A stretch of DNA of 64,000 bases from Neoconidiobolus thromboides FSU 785 (lineage: Eukaryota > Entomophthoromycota > Entomophthoromycetes > Entomophthorales > Neoconidiobolaceae). This document shows, in pieces, positions 1-11,566 of this stretch; positions within the stretch are counted from its first letter, which is position 1, and each line of letters opens with the position of its first letter. The notes beneath the pieces are model-generated. The model was given only the letters and a program-made list of their open reading frames with translations, had not been told where the DNA came from and did not search any database. The translations under genes were made by a program, and so were the position numbers. The DNA lies in the NCBI GenBank assembly GCA_025603075.1, contig MU626260.1, positions 1 to 64,000 on the forward strand, in the 5' to 3' direction.

Positions 1-124
1 CAAGTAGTGAATTCATTCCATTTCATTGGCAATAATTTACCAAAACTTAATACACTTTTAGGTTATAAATGTATAAAAATTAAATTTTCGGCGTTATTTT
101 ATTACCTTTTTACAAAAATTATAC

Positions 125-1141
125 ATGCTCAAAAAAAGAAGCAAGCCTATAACTAATGAAGAAAGAGAAAGGATCATTGATGCGTATGTCAACGGATCTA
201 ATGCGACAAGCATTGCTAGAATTTTAGCTCTCAATGCAAGGACAGTTCAGTCTATTGTAAAGAAATATATAGATGGCGAGGATTATAGAAGAAAACCAAA
301 AGTTGGACCAAGAGAAGCTACTAAAGTAATTTTACCAGAAGTTCAGAGAAAGTTTATACAATCTTGTATTGATGAAGATCTTGATATGCCAATAAAAGAA
401 ATAAGCAAAAGACTACAAAATGAAATGGGAGTGTCAGTAAGTGAAAGAGTTATAAATATGAATGTGAGTGAGTTTAATTACTCTCTTAGACGTGTTGATC
501 CGCCACCTCAGAGCAATGATATAACTTTTTTGGAGCTTCGAGCTTTTTATGCTGATACTTTTTTTAATGATATAGTAAAATTTATTGATTCCAAAGTCAT
601 ATTTATTAATGAAGCAACGTTTAATGTTTTAATACGTATAAATAAAAACTTAACTGAAAAGGGAAAAAGGGATAGAGCGATTTCCAGGGCCCGTACTATA
701 AATGCATCCATGTGTTGTGCTATGAGTAAGCATGGAATAATAGAACATAAGAGTCAATTAAGACGCTTTTTTACTGATACATTTAACCAATTCATCAAGT
801 CAGTTATTGAGAAACTGACAAAAATAAATATATCTGAAGCTATAATAATTATGGATAATGCATATATTGAAAAAGATCCAAGCATCAAAAAACTAATTAT
901 ATCAAAAGGCCATAGATTGATTTGTTTACCACCCAACTCTTCGTTTTTAAATCCTGTTGAGCATATGTATACCAAATGGATAGAGCTAATTAAAGCAAAA
1001 GAAGCACAAACTGAAAAGGAATTTTTTGGAATTATCGACAATATTTTATCAGAGATAACTCCTGCTGATTGTATCCATTTTTTTGAACAGATGCTTAGCT
1101 ATTTATCAAGGTGTCTAAACCGTGAAGAAATACTTGAATAA
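125..1141 (+). CDS. IS630/Tc1-mariner family transposase, copy 1
   Basis: A 338-residue intronless ORF. Residues about 8-60 form an HTH region of the kind that binds transposon ends, with a second helical region at about 65-125. The DDE-type core follows: the FINEATFN motif at about 160-167, IIMDN with Asp244, and PPNSSFLNPVE with Glu279. The Asp-Glu spacing is 34, as in the mariner DD34E/D class, and the motifs resemble IS630/mariner transposases of microsporidia and other fungi. The first catalytic position, normally Asp in a (I/V)DE context, is Asn162 here. Family knowledge says the triad Asp is needed for metal binding, so catalysis may be lost or the residue unusual. The broken copy at 13865-14870 is a close relative and carries the same Asn. 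No clear terminal inverted repeats can be placed, because only 124 bases lie upstream. Confidence 0.88.
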   Translation: MLKKRSKPITNEERERIIDAYVNGSNATSIARILALNARTVQSIVKKYIDGEDYRRKPKVGPREATKVILPEVQRKFIQSCIDEDLDMPIKEISKRLQNEMGVSVSERVINMNVSEFNYSLRRVDPPPQSNDITFLELRAFYADTFFNDIVKFIDSKVIFINEATFNVLIRINKNLTEKGKRDRAISRARTINASMCCAMSKHGIIEHKSQLRRFFTDTFNQFIKSVIEKLTKINISEAIIIMDNAYIEKDPSIKKLIISKGHRLICLPPNSSFLNPVEHMYTKWIELIKAKEAQTEKEFFGIIDNILSEITPADCIHFFEQMLSYLSRCLNREEILE

Positions 1142-1168
1142 GTAATTAATCTTTTTGCTAAATTCAAG

Positions 1169-1309
1169 AATAAACACTTTATGAACTCTTGTTATATCGT
1201 CGTCAATTTTTATAGGGTTCTAGTTTATAAATAATACTAACAATGTACTATCTGCTTTACTTTTAAATTTCATACTCCTTTAATATTAGCTGTTCATAAA
1301 GTATTTATT
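1169..1309. repeat. Imperfect inverted repeat pair downstream of the transposase
   Basis: Two 18-base arms, at 1169-1186 and 1292-1309, are reverse complements with one mismatch (core ACTTTATGAAC / GTTCATAAAGT). About 105 AT-rich bases separate them. They lie just past the transposase stop. They could be a small hairpin element or part of the element's 3' terminal region. No second copy of these arms was seen in the window. The rest of the 1142-1595 gap shows no gene. Confidence 0.5.
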
Positions 1310-1595
1310 TTATTCAATTGTTTACACAAATCGTTAAAAGCGTAGTTAATCTAATTAATATAATACAATAATAGCGTATAAACTAAAAGATCATATTCTT
1401 TTTAAATCACAACTATTAAAATCATGATTAGATTGAGTTTATACTTCAATTATCATCTAAAACGATACAAACTTTAATTCAATTATAAAACAAGACAAAC
1501 CATAACTTGTCCAAACCCTACCCAAATTTTAGAAAAAACAATTTAACAAAGCATACGAATTCCTATTTATTTAACTATAAGGTTGCTCTATATTG

Positions 1596-4182
1596 CTAAA
1601 CTTGATCTGGACAATCAAAAGGAAAGCAAACGAGAGTATTAACTTCTTGTTTAGAAATAGCATTTGATTTCATCTCGGATGTTAGCTCCAATTCCAATTC
1701 ATTGAATAAATTTGGAAACTCATTTGAAAACATTTTTGAGATAGCATTTCTTTTAATATTCTGTTGCACTGTTTTATAATCTGGATAGTGTTCTAAAATT
1801 AAATACATTAAGAGAATCCATTTAAAAAATAGTATTAATATAAATTTTCTTACCCATCAGCTCATTCATCACTTTTTCAAATTTAGCTAATGAATCTTTC
1901 TTCTTTATTCTCTTTTCTTTTCTTTCTAATCGAACTAATATACCATCACCGTATTTTTGTTCTTCTTCTTCTTCTCTTCTCCGTGCTGCTTGTGCTTTTA
2001 ATAGTTTCGCTTGTTCAGGATTAACTACCATAACAATATTCCCTTGATTTTCAGAAACAATGTTTTCTTTTAATGTAGTACTAAGATCCTCTTTAATATG
2101 CTCCACTTGCTGTTCTAATGTTTCAATTGATTTAGATACTGGTGCCTGTGGATTAGTTTTACCTACTTCAGATGACACGATTTTATCTAAAGCCTTAGGT
2201 TCTAATGTCACTTTTTGTGAGAGTGATTGTGGTTGTGAGAGTGATTGTGGTTGTGGTTGTGACTGTGAAGGTTGTTGAACAGCAACATTTACTATATCAA
2301 CCATTGGCTTTTCATTTTCCAATGGTATGGTTGGTTTTTTTGGTGGTGGTGGTGGTTTTAGTGTTAACTTGGACTCTGATATATGCGTTACAAATTCACC
2401 AAGCCCTTTAGAACTATTTTCTTTCGATTTTTCATCCAGCTTATTAACTTCTTTACTCTTTGCACTTATTTGAGCATTCTCTTGAACAGGCTGAGGCTCC
2501 TTTTTCGTTACTGCATTAGTCACCTGTTCCACACTAATTTGGTTACCAGTATTTGTAGTAGTAATATTTTGATTTTTATTAGCTTCTTGAGCTTTCCAAT
2601 TAGCCACACCTTTAAGATACTTAGCTACTTCTTTGATGATAAAATTAGCAACATTAGTAATTTTTTGAATTTGAAATTCTTCCATGATAATATTTGGTGC
2701 CATTTTAATTTGTTGATTAAGGATTTCTCTAACAGTTAATACAAAACCGCAAATTTTAAATCCACAGCGAAGATAGATAATAGGAAGATATTGTTTTACA
2801 GTACTTAAAAAGCGTGGTGCCATACTTATTAATTCTGTTGCCCTTTGTCGCTGAGAATCAGTCACATTTTCAAGTATTGGATTGTTACTAGGTTGTACTA
2901 TATTTTTTAATTTTTGTATTTCGCCCAATGTCTTTTCAATCTCTTCACTTGTAAATGGTTTGATCACTTCTAATTCATCACTATTAGGGATATTTGGTGC
3001 ATCATTTGCTTCTGAAGCTCGAGGTTGAGAGGCTACTGCAGCATTTGAAGTACTTTGAGCCTGACTGGAAATGATAGTAGTATTTTGTATAGGAGGAGGA
3101 GCAGCTTGTGTCTGAGGTTGAGAGGTTAGTGCAATAGATGAAGGATTAACTGTAGCAGTGTTAGGTTGAACTACTTTATTTACAATAGTAGCAGTTGATT
3201 GACCAGTAATTGGATTTGTTGGCATTGGTGAAGCAGAATTTAATGGATTAGGTTGGAGTTGAGTAGGTCTATTAGCAACTTGAGAAATAGCTGGATTTGA
3301 CTGAGTCACAGCTTGATTAATAAGATTTTGTGGCAAATTCATTTGGCTATTTATAGGCAAATTGTTCAGTTGATTCATACCTTGGTTATTCAACAACGTT
3401 TGTCTCTGATACATTGATAATAAAGCTGGATTAGCTTTAAGCATAGCCAGTTGACTTGGAGTAATCCCATTTGGTAACTGAAATTGACCTGGTTGGCCCT
3501 GTACTTGAGGATTAAGTTGATTAAAATTATTTCGATAATTTAAATTAGCCATAGCTCCCATTAAATTTGGGTTTAAACCTCTATTTTGTAATATATTTTG
3601 ATTAATCCCTGCTGCTGCCATTGAATTCACATTATTCCCATTATTTCCTGCTTGTTGTTGTTGAAGATTTAAATTATATTGATTTTGTAAGCTTTGTCGA
3701 AGCATTTCGGTATTTTGCAATTGTTGCTGCTGCTGTTGATGATGCTGAAGCATTTGAATTCTTTGAGCTAAATTTTGTTGTTGATTCATATTTTGGGTAA
3801 TATTTTGAGCTTGCAATTGTTTCACTTTGTCATCAATCTCTTTAATTTTTCGGGAACATGTTACAAGATATTGTTGTTTGGTTACCGACCTTGAATAAAT
3901 ATTGATTTCCAAATTACGTGCTATATTTAATGCTTCACTATCTGAACTTGCACTGTTTAGTAATTTAAATAATTGTGCTAACTTAAGTACTATCTCATTT
4001 CTATCTTGAGCAGTGATACTCGCTTTAAAATCTTGTGCATTTTGTAATTGTGGATGATGACCGTTTTGAAGTAACTGATTTTGTAAATTAAGTTGATTCA
4101 AGTTTTGAGCTTGCTGTAAGTTATTCGGTTGGGCTGGGTTAGCATTATTTATATTGATGTTTTGATTATTTTGATTGTTCAT
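1596..4182 (-). CDS. MED15: Mediator subunit 15-like protein with KIX domain
   Basis: Two exons, complement(1596..1792, 1854..4182), give 841 residues. The intron at 1793-1853 has a GTAAG donor and TTTTAG acceptor and restores frame (phase 1). Residues 1-50 are Asn/Gln/Leu-rich. A KIX-like three-helix region follows at about 53-125, with the signature of helix residues around NIARNLEINIYSRS and a KQQYL stretch as in Med15 KIX. Then come long Gln/Asn/Pro-rich low-complexity segments, a structured middle block (about 430-570, including a cysteine pair and a run of hydrophobic helices), another proline-rich tract, and a charged coiled-coil-like C-terminus. In the Mediator tail, Med15 KIX binds activator transactivation domains and links them to RNA polymerase II. 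The domain match is family-level and the middle block is unassigned. It is divergent from the gene starting at 4814. Confidence 0.78.
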
Positions 4183-4813
4183 GTCAATAAAAGGATTGAA
4201 AGTGAAATTAAAACTGAATAGACTTAACTTTGATATTAACTACTTACTATAATAATATCAGATTAAATAAACTTGGCTCTATAATAGCTACAATCTTGGA
4301 TGGATTTATAAAACAGTTGAAATATTGGTTTTTTAAAGGTAAATTTTGGAAGTTAAAAAACAAAATTGAATTTGTTTCAAATTTAAGCTTTTGCTCAAAA
4401 TCAAAGTCCTTCTTTTTATAGCCAATAATTTCAACTTTGTAAATTTTTTTTGAGCAATAAAAATTTTAGTGAAATAGCAAAATAATTTAAATTTGCCCAA
4501 ACAATTAAAAAAAAATAAAAAGTAGTACTTGATATATGGCAATATTATAACCCATCCGATATGTAACCTTTACAACGTTATACCTGTTCATTATATTTGA
4601 GCCAATCAAACAAGGGTATTCATTCTTACAAATAACATAGAAAATAAGTAGAAACTAAGGACTACACACATTAAAATGGGGTTATTGAAAATCTGTCCAA
4701 TATCTAAAGTTAATAAAAAACTTTGATGACATAAAAATTATACTAATAATTCCAATTCCAAAATCCCAAAAAATTCAAAACCTAACTTTTATCATCTCTT
4801 TCTTTTTATCTCC
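4183..4813. promoter_or_regulatory. Divergent intergenic region between MED15 and the BTB-like gene
   Basis: This 631-base, very AT-rich spacer separates two genes transcribed outward, so it should hold both promoters. Poly-A/T tracts are frequent. I see no TATA box that I would assign with confidence, and no repeat or RNA gene. Confidence 0.4.
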
Positions 4814-7800
4814 ATGCAAACTCCATCCTCGGATAATAAATTAGATGAAAATACCAGCTATACTGAAATTACAAAACGAATCCATTATTTATTATCTTTT
4901 GATGATTTTCGACAAATAATTAAAAAGATCAAAGCACTTGAAACTTCAGTTCTTAAATCGGATTTGAGTTATTTGTTTATTGATTATGTTGAAAGGTTTC
5001 ACGCGGAAATAGAACAGTTGGATTATACAGATACTGAGGTGAATAAAATGGAGAAAAAGTTGATAAAATGGTTGAAATTAATTCAAGGATATTATTGGAT
5101 AGTTTGTGAACGATTTTTAGTAAAGGAAGCTAAAGAGACAAAAGAATATTTGTTTAAAGAGGAAGATGTAAATAGGATATTAGATACGTTTTTTATTTCG
5201 TTAATTTATTTTGTGGATAAGGAAGTTATTAGAATTACATTAAATATATTGGAAAAAATTCATTTATCCAAAGCAATTACTAACCATTATGCTTTATTTG
5301 ATCGAGTGTTGTTTTCTATTTATTATAAAAAGTATGAAATGATGGAAACTTTAATAACAAAAAATTATGATATAAAAGTAAAATTTATTTTCGAAAGAGT
5401 TTTAGAGCTACTAAATGATGCTTCAACACAAGTTAAAAACCAAAACTTTTTAATCTATTTTTTTAAGTTACAAAGGAAAGGTATGGTTAATTATTGTTGT
5501 TATGAAAAACAAGCAATCAAAAGTTTATTCGAATTTTTGAATAATAAGATTAACGAGCTATCCTATACATCAGAGTTTGATAAAGAGCCCATTATGTTTA
5601 GTATCATTAGAAAGCCATTTGATGATTCATTAGGTAAAGATGATGAAGATATTAAGAAAAAGATAACTTATAAAGAGGAGAAAATGAACCAAAACACCAA
5701 TAAAGAAGAAGAAAGTAAACTGGATCAAAAGAATGAAAAGTTAGTTAATGAAATGATGAATTTAGTTAATAATTGTATTGAATTGAGTTTCCAATTTCGA
5801 ACGGAAACTGAAATTTATGATGAAATTGTTAAGTTATTTCTGAAAGTAAGTTATCACCAAGTTAATATTTATAATTTTAAAAAAATGAAAATGAATGATA
5901 GATTCATTAAGTTTATTGTTTTACCAATGTTAAAAGCATTGAAGCTAGTATTTATTATGGAAAGAAGTGAAGCAGGGGAAATTGTAACTTGTAAGAAAAT
6001 CCATTTTAAACAGCTAACATTCTGTTTATTAAATTTATCAACACATTTATTAAATCATAATATTAATAAACAGAATTATGATAATTTACAACAAGTTATG
6101 TTAAAAGAAGAAACAGTAGAAGATTACTATTTTGATTTAGTACTAGAATTTTATAAATTATTAAAAAACGTACATTTAAAATCAATGGAATTACAACACC
6201 AATTTCTAATCTTTGATGAATCAATAATTTATTTAAAAATATTATTGAATTGCAATGATCTTCCATTTAATGAACTTGAAAGAATTAATAGAGATTATTA
6301 TTCAATTTATTTACAATTTTATCAAGTAATAAATTGTTCAAACAAATCTCAGATGATATCAAAAGAAATCAAATTTAATTCAAAAACAAATGAGTTATTT
6401 CAGACTATTATTTTAATAATTAATAAATTAACAGAAAGTAGTGGAGAATTGAATGTATTGAAATACAGACCTTTTGGTTATAATGAAAAAGAAGGGAATT
6501 TTTTAGTAAACTATAATTTATTACCTATGTTTTCGATAGTTGTTATAAGATTATTTGAAAACAATTCTAGCAGTTTGAATTTCAATTATTTAGTTGGGAT
6601 GTTGAATTTGATTTATAAATTAATGACCGAAAAAACAATTGAAGAGTTTAATTATTGTTATCCGAATGAATTGAAATTAATTTGTTCAAAATGTTACAAT
6701 ATTTTGTATTTACATTGTACAAAACAAGATGACACTCAATTTAAACAACAATCAAATTATAGTAAACTAATGATATTAACATATTCATCCAACATATTGC
6801 AAATCATAATTCAAAAATATCAATTTAATGAATTTATTAAAGAACTATATTTACCACAACTGTTTGAAAAGTACAAATTAATAGATACTTGTCCAAACGA
6901 ATTAGATTTTAATTCAATTAATCCAGTTTTCAATTTATTTAGTTGTATGTTTCAATCTTTTGTATTTCGAAATAACTTGTTAAAAGAAAGAATAACAATA
7001 AAATTCATCTATTTATTAGCACATACATTTATGTTATGGACTCAACGCCCAACCATTATTGACAAATCAATTAATACAAATGAAAATGAAAAAAGAGTTA
7101 ATTACTATGATTCAATAATAGATGAGTATCAATTATATGGAAAAAGGATATTAGATAGAATAATAAATTTATTAGATTGTTTTATAAAAGATAAAGAATG
7201 GAAACAATTATTTGTTTGTTGTTATATCGACGAAAATATTGATGAAAAAGAAGTTTATTTTATTAATGAATTAACTAAACCTGGATTTTATAAATTAATT
7301 CAAATACCAAAAAGTTATATGCTATATAAGGATAAAAATGGTATTTATCAAAATAATAATACAAATAATGATTATATTATATCAATTATAAATCCAATTT
7401 ATCAAATAACATTATGTTATAAATACGATATAAAACTAAGTATACTAACATGTAATTACTTATTGAATTTGTTAACAATACCATCTGCTATTAAATATAT
7501 AATAAATTATACTAATTATATAGCTAATTTGTCTTATGAATTAATTAATATTTATATAAGTAATAATGAATTATATAATGTTATAAATAAAATTATTATT
7601 AAATTACTAACAGATGAGAATCAATTAGTTAATATATTAAAAAATAATTTGATAAATAAATGGTATTTTAATATAATAAAACATATTGATATTATAAATA
7701 TTGAGAAAGTAAAAGAAATAGTTGTTATAATAACACCAATAATTAATGAACTTATTAATATTATTATTAAATTAATTGAACTTTATTCAACAACAGAAAA

Positions 7801-9016
7801 TCAAAGGTCAAAGGTTAAATTAAATCAATTAATTACTATTTATTTAAGTTATTGTTGTAAAGATTCTAACTTTCAATCTTTTTTTATTACAGGAGATTTA
7901 AAATTTATTGAAGGAAATTCAAGTTGTAATTTAAAATACCAAATTGTGTCTAAGACTCCATATGATACTTTATTAGATTTAATATTTAATTTTAAGGAAG
8001 AAGATGAAGTGGAGGATTTTGAATTAGAGTCCAAAAGATGGAAAATGGAATCAGGTGTATATGCTATTAACTATCATGCTTTTCTAAACAGTGAAAAGAT
8101 ATATAAAGAATTACAATCAATATTAAAACAAGTCAAGAATGAATTAGATCTTAGTATCTATCATATGTCTGTAGAATATGAAAAAATAGTTCACAGTAAA
8201 AGTAAACAACAAGTTAAATTTCAATGTAAAAATAGTCAAAAGGATAGTGAGGAAGAAATTTTAGAATTTCAAATGCCCTTAGAAATAATTGAATTTCTAT
8301 CACCAATATTAGCAGTCAGTTTACAATTTGGTGGTATTGAAAGTGCAACTAAAATTATTAAATTACCAATTGAATATTTTAATACATTAAATTATTTAAA
8401 TGATAAAATATTTAATATTATAAATCATCAATTTATTACCTTAAAAAGTAATCAAATCAATATGAATTTTTTATCAAATGAACCTGAAGATTTACAATTA
8501 TCATTATGTGTTCAATTTTTTGAATTAGCGGATATTTATGAGATAAGATTTTTATTGCTTTATTCTATTAACATACTTTTAAATCAATTATTAAATGCTA
8601 TAAATTCAATTAATCCAAGCCAATCTCTCTATCAAATTTATAAACTATATCAAGAGAAAAATGAGTTTCCATTATTACAAGGATTAACAGAGAAACTGAA
8701 TTTAAAATTGGAACTAAATATTGATCAATTCTTGGTTCATTTTATTACTCTTTTTTTAATAGAGTTTATGAATGAAAAAGAAACAGAGGAAGAAAGAATA
8801 AATGATAATGATGATGATAATGATAATAATGATAATAATGATAATGATGATAATGAGATATACAATAATGAAATTAATGAAAATACTAATGAAATAAATG
8901 AAATATTAGAACCAAAGGAAAAGAGTAAAGAAATAAAAAATCAATTATTAATATATGAATTTAATCCAATTTTATTTAAAAATTATTGGAAACAATTATA
9001 TTTTAATGATAATTAA
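4814..9016 (+). CDS. Large helical-repeat protein with C-terminal BTB/POZ-like region
   Basis: A single 1400-residue ORF without introns, so unlike most neighbours. Most of the protein reads as hydrophobic/charged alternating helices, consistent with an armadillo/HEAT-like solenoid, but no exact repeat can be called by eye. At about 1150-1290 a segment has the BTB/POZ-like order: an SPILAVSLQFGG stretch after a beta-like run, KIIKLPIEYF, then LCVQFFELADIYEIRFLL. This resembles BTB proteins in which ADxYxxxxLL is typical. The combination of helical repeats plus BTB recalls ARMC5-type proteins, which are cullin-3 adaptors, but this is inference. Near the C-terminus (about 1325-1365) lies an acidic Asp/Asn-rich low-complexity run. 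Codon use is strongly AT-biased, especially at 7300-7850 (Asn/Ile/Lys-rich). Confidence 0.8.
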   Translation: MQTPSSDNKLDENTSYTEITKRIHYLLSFDDFRQIIKKIKALETSVLKSDLSYLFIDYVERFHAEIEQLDYTDTEVNKMEKKLIKWLKLIQGYYWIVCERFLVKEAKETKEYLFKEEDVNRILDTFFISLIYFVDKEVIRITLNILEKIHLSKAITNHYALFDRVLFSIYYKKYEMMETLITKNYDIKVKFIFERVLELLNDASTQVKNQNFLIYFFKLQRKGMVNYCCYEKQAIKSLFEFLNNKINELSYTSEFDKEPIMFSIIRKPFDDSLGKDDEDIKKKITYKEEKMNQNTNKEEESKLDQKNEKLVNEMMNLVNNCIELSFQFRTETEIYDEIVKLFLKVSYHQVNIYNFKKMKMNDRFIKFIVLPMLKALKLVFIMERSEAGEIVTCKKIHFKQLTFCLLNLSTHLLNHNINKQNYDNLQQVMLKEETVEDYYFDLVLEFYKLLKNVHLKSMELQHQFLIFDESIIYLKILLNCNDLPFNELERINRDYYSIYLQFYQVINCSNKSQMISKEIKFNSKTNELFQTIILIINKLTESSGELNVLKYRPFGYNEKEGNFLVNYNLLPMFSIVVIRLFENNSSSLNFNYLVGMLNLIYKLMTEKTIEEFNYCYPNELKLICSKCYNILYLHCTKQDDTQFKQQSNYSKLMILTYSSNILQIIIQKYQFNEFIKELYLPQLFEKYKLIDTCPNELDFNSINPVFNLFSCMFQSFVFRNNLLKERITIKFIYLLAHTFMLWTQRPTIIDKSINTNENEKRVNYYDSIIDEYQLYGKRILDRIINLLDCFIKDKEWKQLFVCCYIDENIDEKEVYFINELTKPGFYKLIQIPKSYMLYKDKNGIYQNNNTNNDYIISIINPIYQITLCYKYDIKLSILTCNYLLNLLTIPSAIKYIINYTNYIANLSYELINIYISNNELYNVINKIIIKLLTDENQLVNILKNNLINKWYFNIIKHIDIINIEKVKEIVVIITPIINELINIIIKLIELYSTTENQRSKVKLNQLITIYLSYCCKDSNFQSFFITGDLKFIEGNSSCNLKYQIVSKTPYDTLLDLIFNFKEEDEVEDFELESKRWKMESGVYAINYHAFLNSEKIYKELQSILKQVKNELDLSIYHMSVEYEKIVHSKSKQQVKFQCKNSQKDSEEEILEFQMPLEIIEFLSPILAVSLQFGGIESATKIIKLPIEYFNTLNYLNDKIFNIINHQFITLKSNQINMNFLSNEPEDLQLSLCVQFFELADIYEIRFLLLYSINILLNQLLNAINSINPSQSLYQIYKLYQEKNEFPLLQGLTEKLNLKLELNIDQFLVHFITLFLIEFMNEKETEEERINDNDDDNDNNDNNDNDDNEIYNNEINENTNEINEILEPKEKSKEIKNQLLIYEFNPILFKNYWKQLYFNDN

Positions 9017-9995
9017 AATAATAAAGAATATATTTATCTTTCTAAAAATAAGAGTTATATATCGGTTAAGGTTAATTGAATGTAAAGTAGAAGTTGGAAA
9101 TGAGTAAGATAAAGATTAAGCTATGTCTTTTACATATTTCGTGGGCTGATAGAGTTCAATTGAAAGGAGTTTAATAATAAATTTTGGGCTGATTTTATTA
9201 AATTATAATCGGAAAAGATTGATTTTTGTAGCAGTTTTGCTTGAATTTTAATAGCTTAGAATAATTCCAATATTTCGCAAAATTAGTATAAAAAGACTAT
9301 ATAAATGTATGTTAATCATATAAAGTTAGCAAAAGTAGTTGTATGTTGTTTCATTATTGTTTATTCTATTTTATTATGTCATATCATTTATTTTTCTTTA
9401 GCTTGAAGTTATCAAAGTAAATACTTATTTTGAATATTATCTTTTAAATTATTTAATTAATCTTTAAATTTATCAAACTAACTTTTCGATATTTTTTAAA
9501 TTAGATAAGCAGTGATAACACATTAAGCAACATCAACTAAAACAAATTTAATTTCAAAACAAATTCCCAGCCATAATTAAAATTACCAATAGTATTAAAA
9601 TAAAATTCAATAAAATAGTATCCTAAATTAAATGTTGTAATTGTATACATATGTTAACCCAATACCAATAACACTTCACTATAATATAAAGTCTTTATCT
9701 ACTTTACAAATATTAAAACTGTAGTCTAACCCTCAGAAAACATATAAATAGAGTATCCCTAATAAATTGGAATTTTCTAAATAAAGTAAGAGTAATATTT
9801 TTCTCTACCAATCAAAATCATATCTGAAGAATCAGTGTCTAAAACAATATTCTTCGAAATTATGAATTAGAGGCTTATTATTAAAATTATCAGACTAAAA
9901 TATTTAAACAATTTTAAAGTCCAAATTGTTCTTTATTTTTTTGTTTAACATTGATTAATTTTAAAGCAATATACTAGCTCAATAAGAGATAAACA
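9017..9995. other. AT-rich intergenic region, no gene seen
   Basis: 979 bases between the BTB-like gene and the TBC gene. All frames are closed by frequent stops. No MITE copy, tRNA or convincing exon was found. It should contain the terminator of the upstream gene and the promoter of the TBC gene. Confidence 0.5.
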
Positions 9996-11387
9996 ATGGT
10001 TGAAGATCCAGCAAATAATGAGCAATTCGGTAGTTTTTATTATCCTAACATACCATTAAATAAAGAAGATAAGGATTCTAAGTAAGTATTAATTAAATGT
10101 TTTATTCACTTAAGTAATGCAAATATTGATTATATTTTATATTTAGTTATGATAAATATGGGTTTGAGAAAAGTAAAGATAAAAGTGAAGTGGAAATTAT
10201 TGATCAATTTAACATTGAATATCAAAAAAAACTAATATTTCGTGAAAAACAATGGAATAGTATGTTATTGCAAAATGCTAATTTACCTTTAGATAGAAAC
10301 AGTAAAGGTAAAGTAGAGAAATTTAAGAAGAGACAGTGCCATTAAAAGATACTAACACTTTTTTTAAATTTAGTTAAAAGATATATTCGAAAAGGTATAC
10401 CAACGGAATGGAGAGCTAAGGTAAAGTTTAAAGGTTTATTATGTAAAAGGAACAAATACTGAATTTTTGTTCTATTATTATTAGATGTGGTTTTACTATT
10501 CTGGTGCAGAAGAAAAATGGTTAAAAAATCAAGGATTGTATAAACATTTATTAAGTAAAGTAATTAATCAACCTGATTTTTTATCTTTTTCTAGAGAAAT
10601 TGATCAAGGTAAGTGTTTATTAAATAATAATAAGTAAATAAATAATAATAATAATAACAATTATAATAATGTGATTTATTTAATTTTAGATTTACATCGT
10701 ACCTTTCCTAATAATAAACATTTTAAAACAAAACCTAATGGTAATTATACCATTGGTTTTGATCCCAAGAGTAATGCGTTATTATCGGCTTTAAGAAGAG
10801 TATTATTGTGTTACACATATTATAAAAAAGAGAATGGATATCAACAAAGCTTTAGTTATATAGTTGGGCAATTATTATTATTTATGGATGAAGAAAAAAG
10901 TTTTTTTACATTAATAACAATTACAGATAATATAATGAATCCCCAGGTATACATTAAAGGAGGAAAAGGAAGTACAATAATGGTACGAACATTTTTGGCA
11001 TTGATGAGGAGTAAATTCAATAAATTATGGAATTTTATATTAGAAAAAGAAAAGAATGGTATGCCATCATTAGCTTTAGCTATCTCTCATTGGTTTCCAT
11101 TATTATATTGTGATTTATTACCAATTGAAAGTAATTTAAGAGTTTGGGATTGTTTATTTTATGAAGGAGAGAAAATATTATATCGAATTGGATTAGCATT
11201 ATTTAAAATTTATCAATTAGAGCTAATGAATTCTAATTTAGATCCCTTACAATTATTTCAACAAATTCAAAATTTACCTAAAAAATTATATAATGCTCAT
11301 ATATTAATGGAAATTGCTTTTTCTAATGAATGTTCTTTTTCTTCAAATGAATTAATTAAGTTTCAAAAACTATTGGATTTTATTTGA
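9996..11387 (+). CDS. TBC-domain Rab GTPase-activating protein (GRTP1-like)
   Basis: Five exons, join(9996..10081, 10147..10307, 10374..10420, 10485..10608, 10690..11387), give 371 residues with all phases consistent. Introns are 64-81 bases with GTAAG/GTAAA donors and one textbook ACTAAC branch site at 10351. The TBC domain begins near residue 85 with RKGIPTEWRAKMW. The arginine finger lies in IDQDLHRTFP (Arg143) and the glutamine finger in GYQQSF (Gln192), so both catalytic fingers of Rab GAPs are present. The usual GYCQGM is altered after the Gln, with Ser replacing Gly. TBC proteins accelerate GTP hydrolysis by Rab GTPases in membrane traffic. Length and domain position fit the small GRTP1/TBC1D6 type, but the target Rab cannot be told. 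Convergent with the next gene, 179 bases between stops. Confidence 0.88.
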
Positions 11388-11566
11388 TAAATCAAAATCT
11401 TAATCTCTTCTCTCTATTTCACTTTCCTTATTATTCAAGTTGAACTTGTACTTTTATCTTTCTTTTCGAGTTTTCAGTTTAATAAAGTTCTATATCACTA
11501 ATATTAAAAACAATCATCTAATTTTACAATCGACTCTTAATTTCATTATAAATCCTTAACAATTCA

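Noticed and set aside
754-1041. Minus-strand ORF inside the transposase
   Set aside because: Antisense shadow without features; the plus frame carries the complete transposase motifs.
2060-2739. Three plus-strand ORFs over the MED15 gene
   Set aside because: Antisense shadows of low-complexity Gln/Pro/Ser codons; the minus frame is open for over 2.3 kb with a KIX domain.
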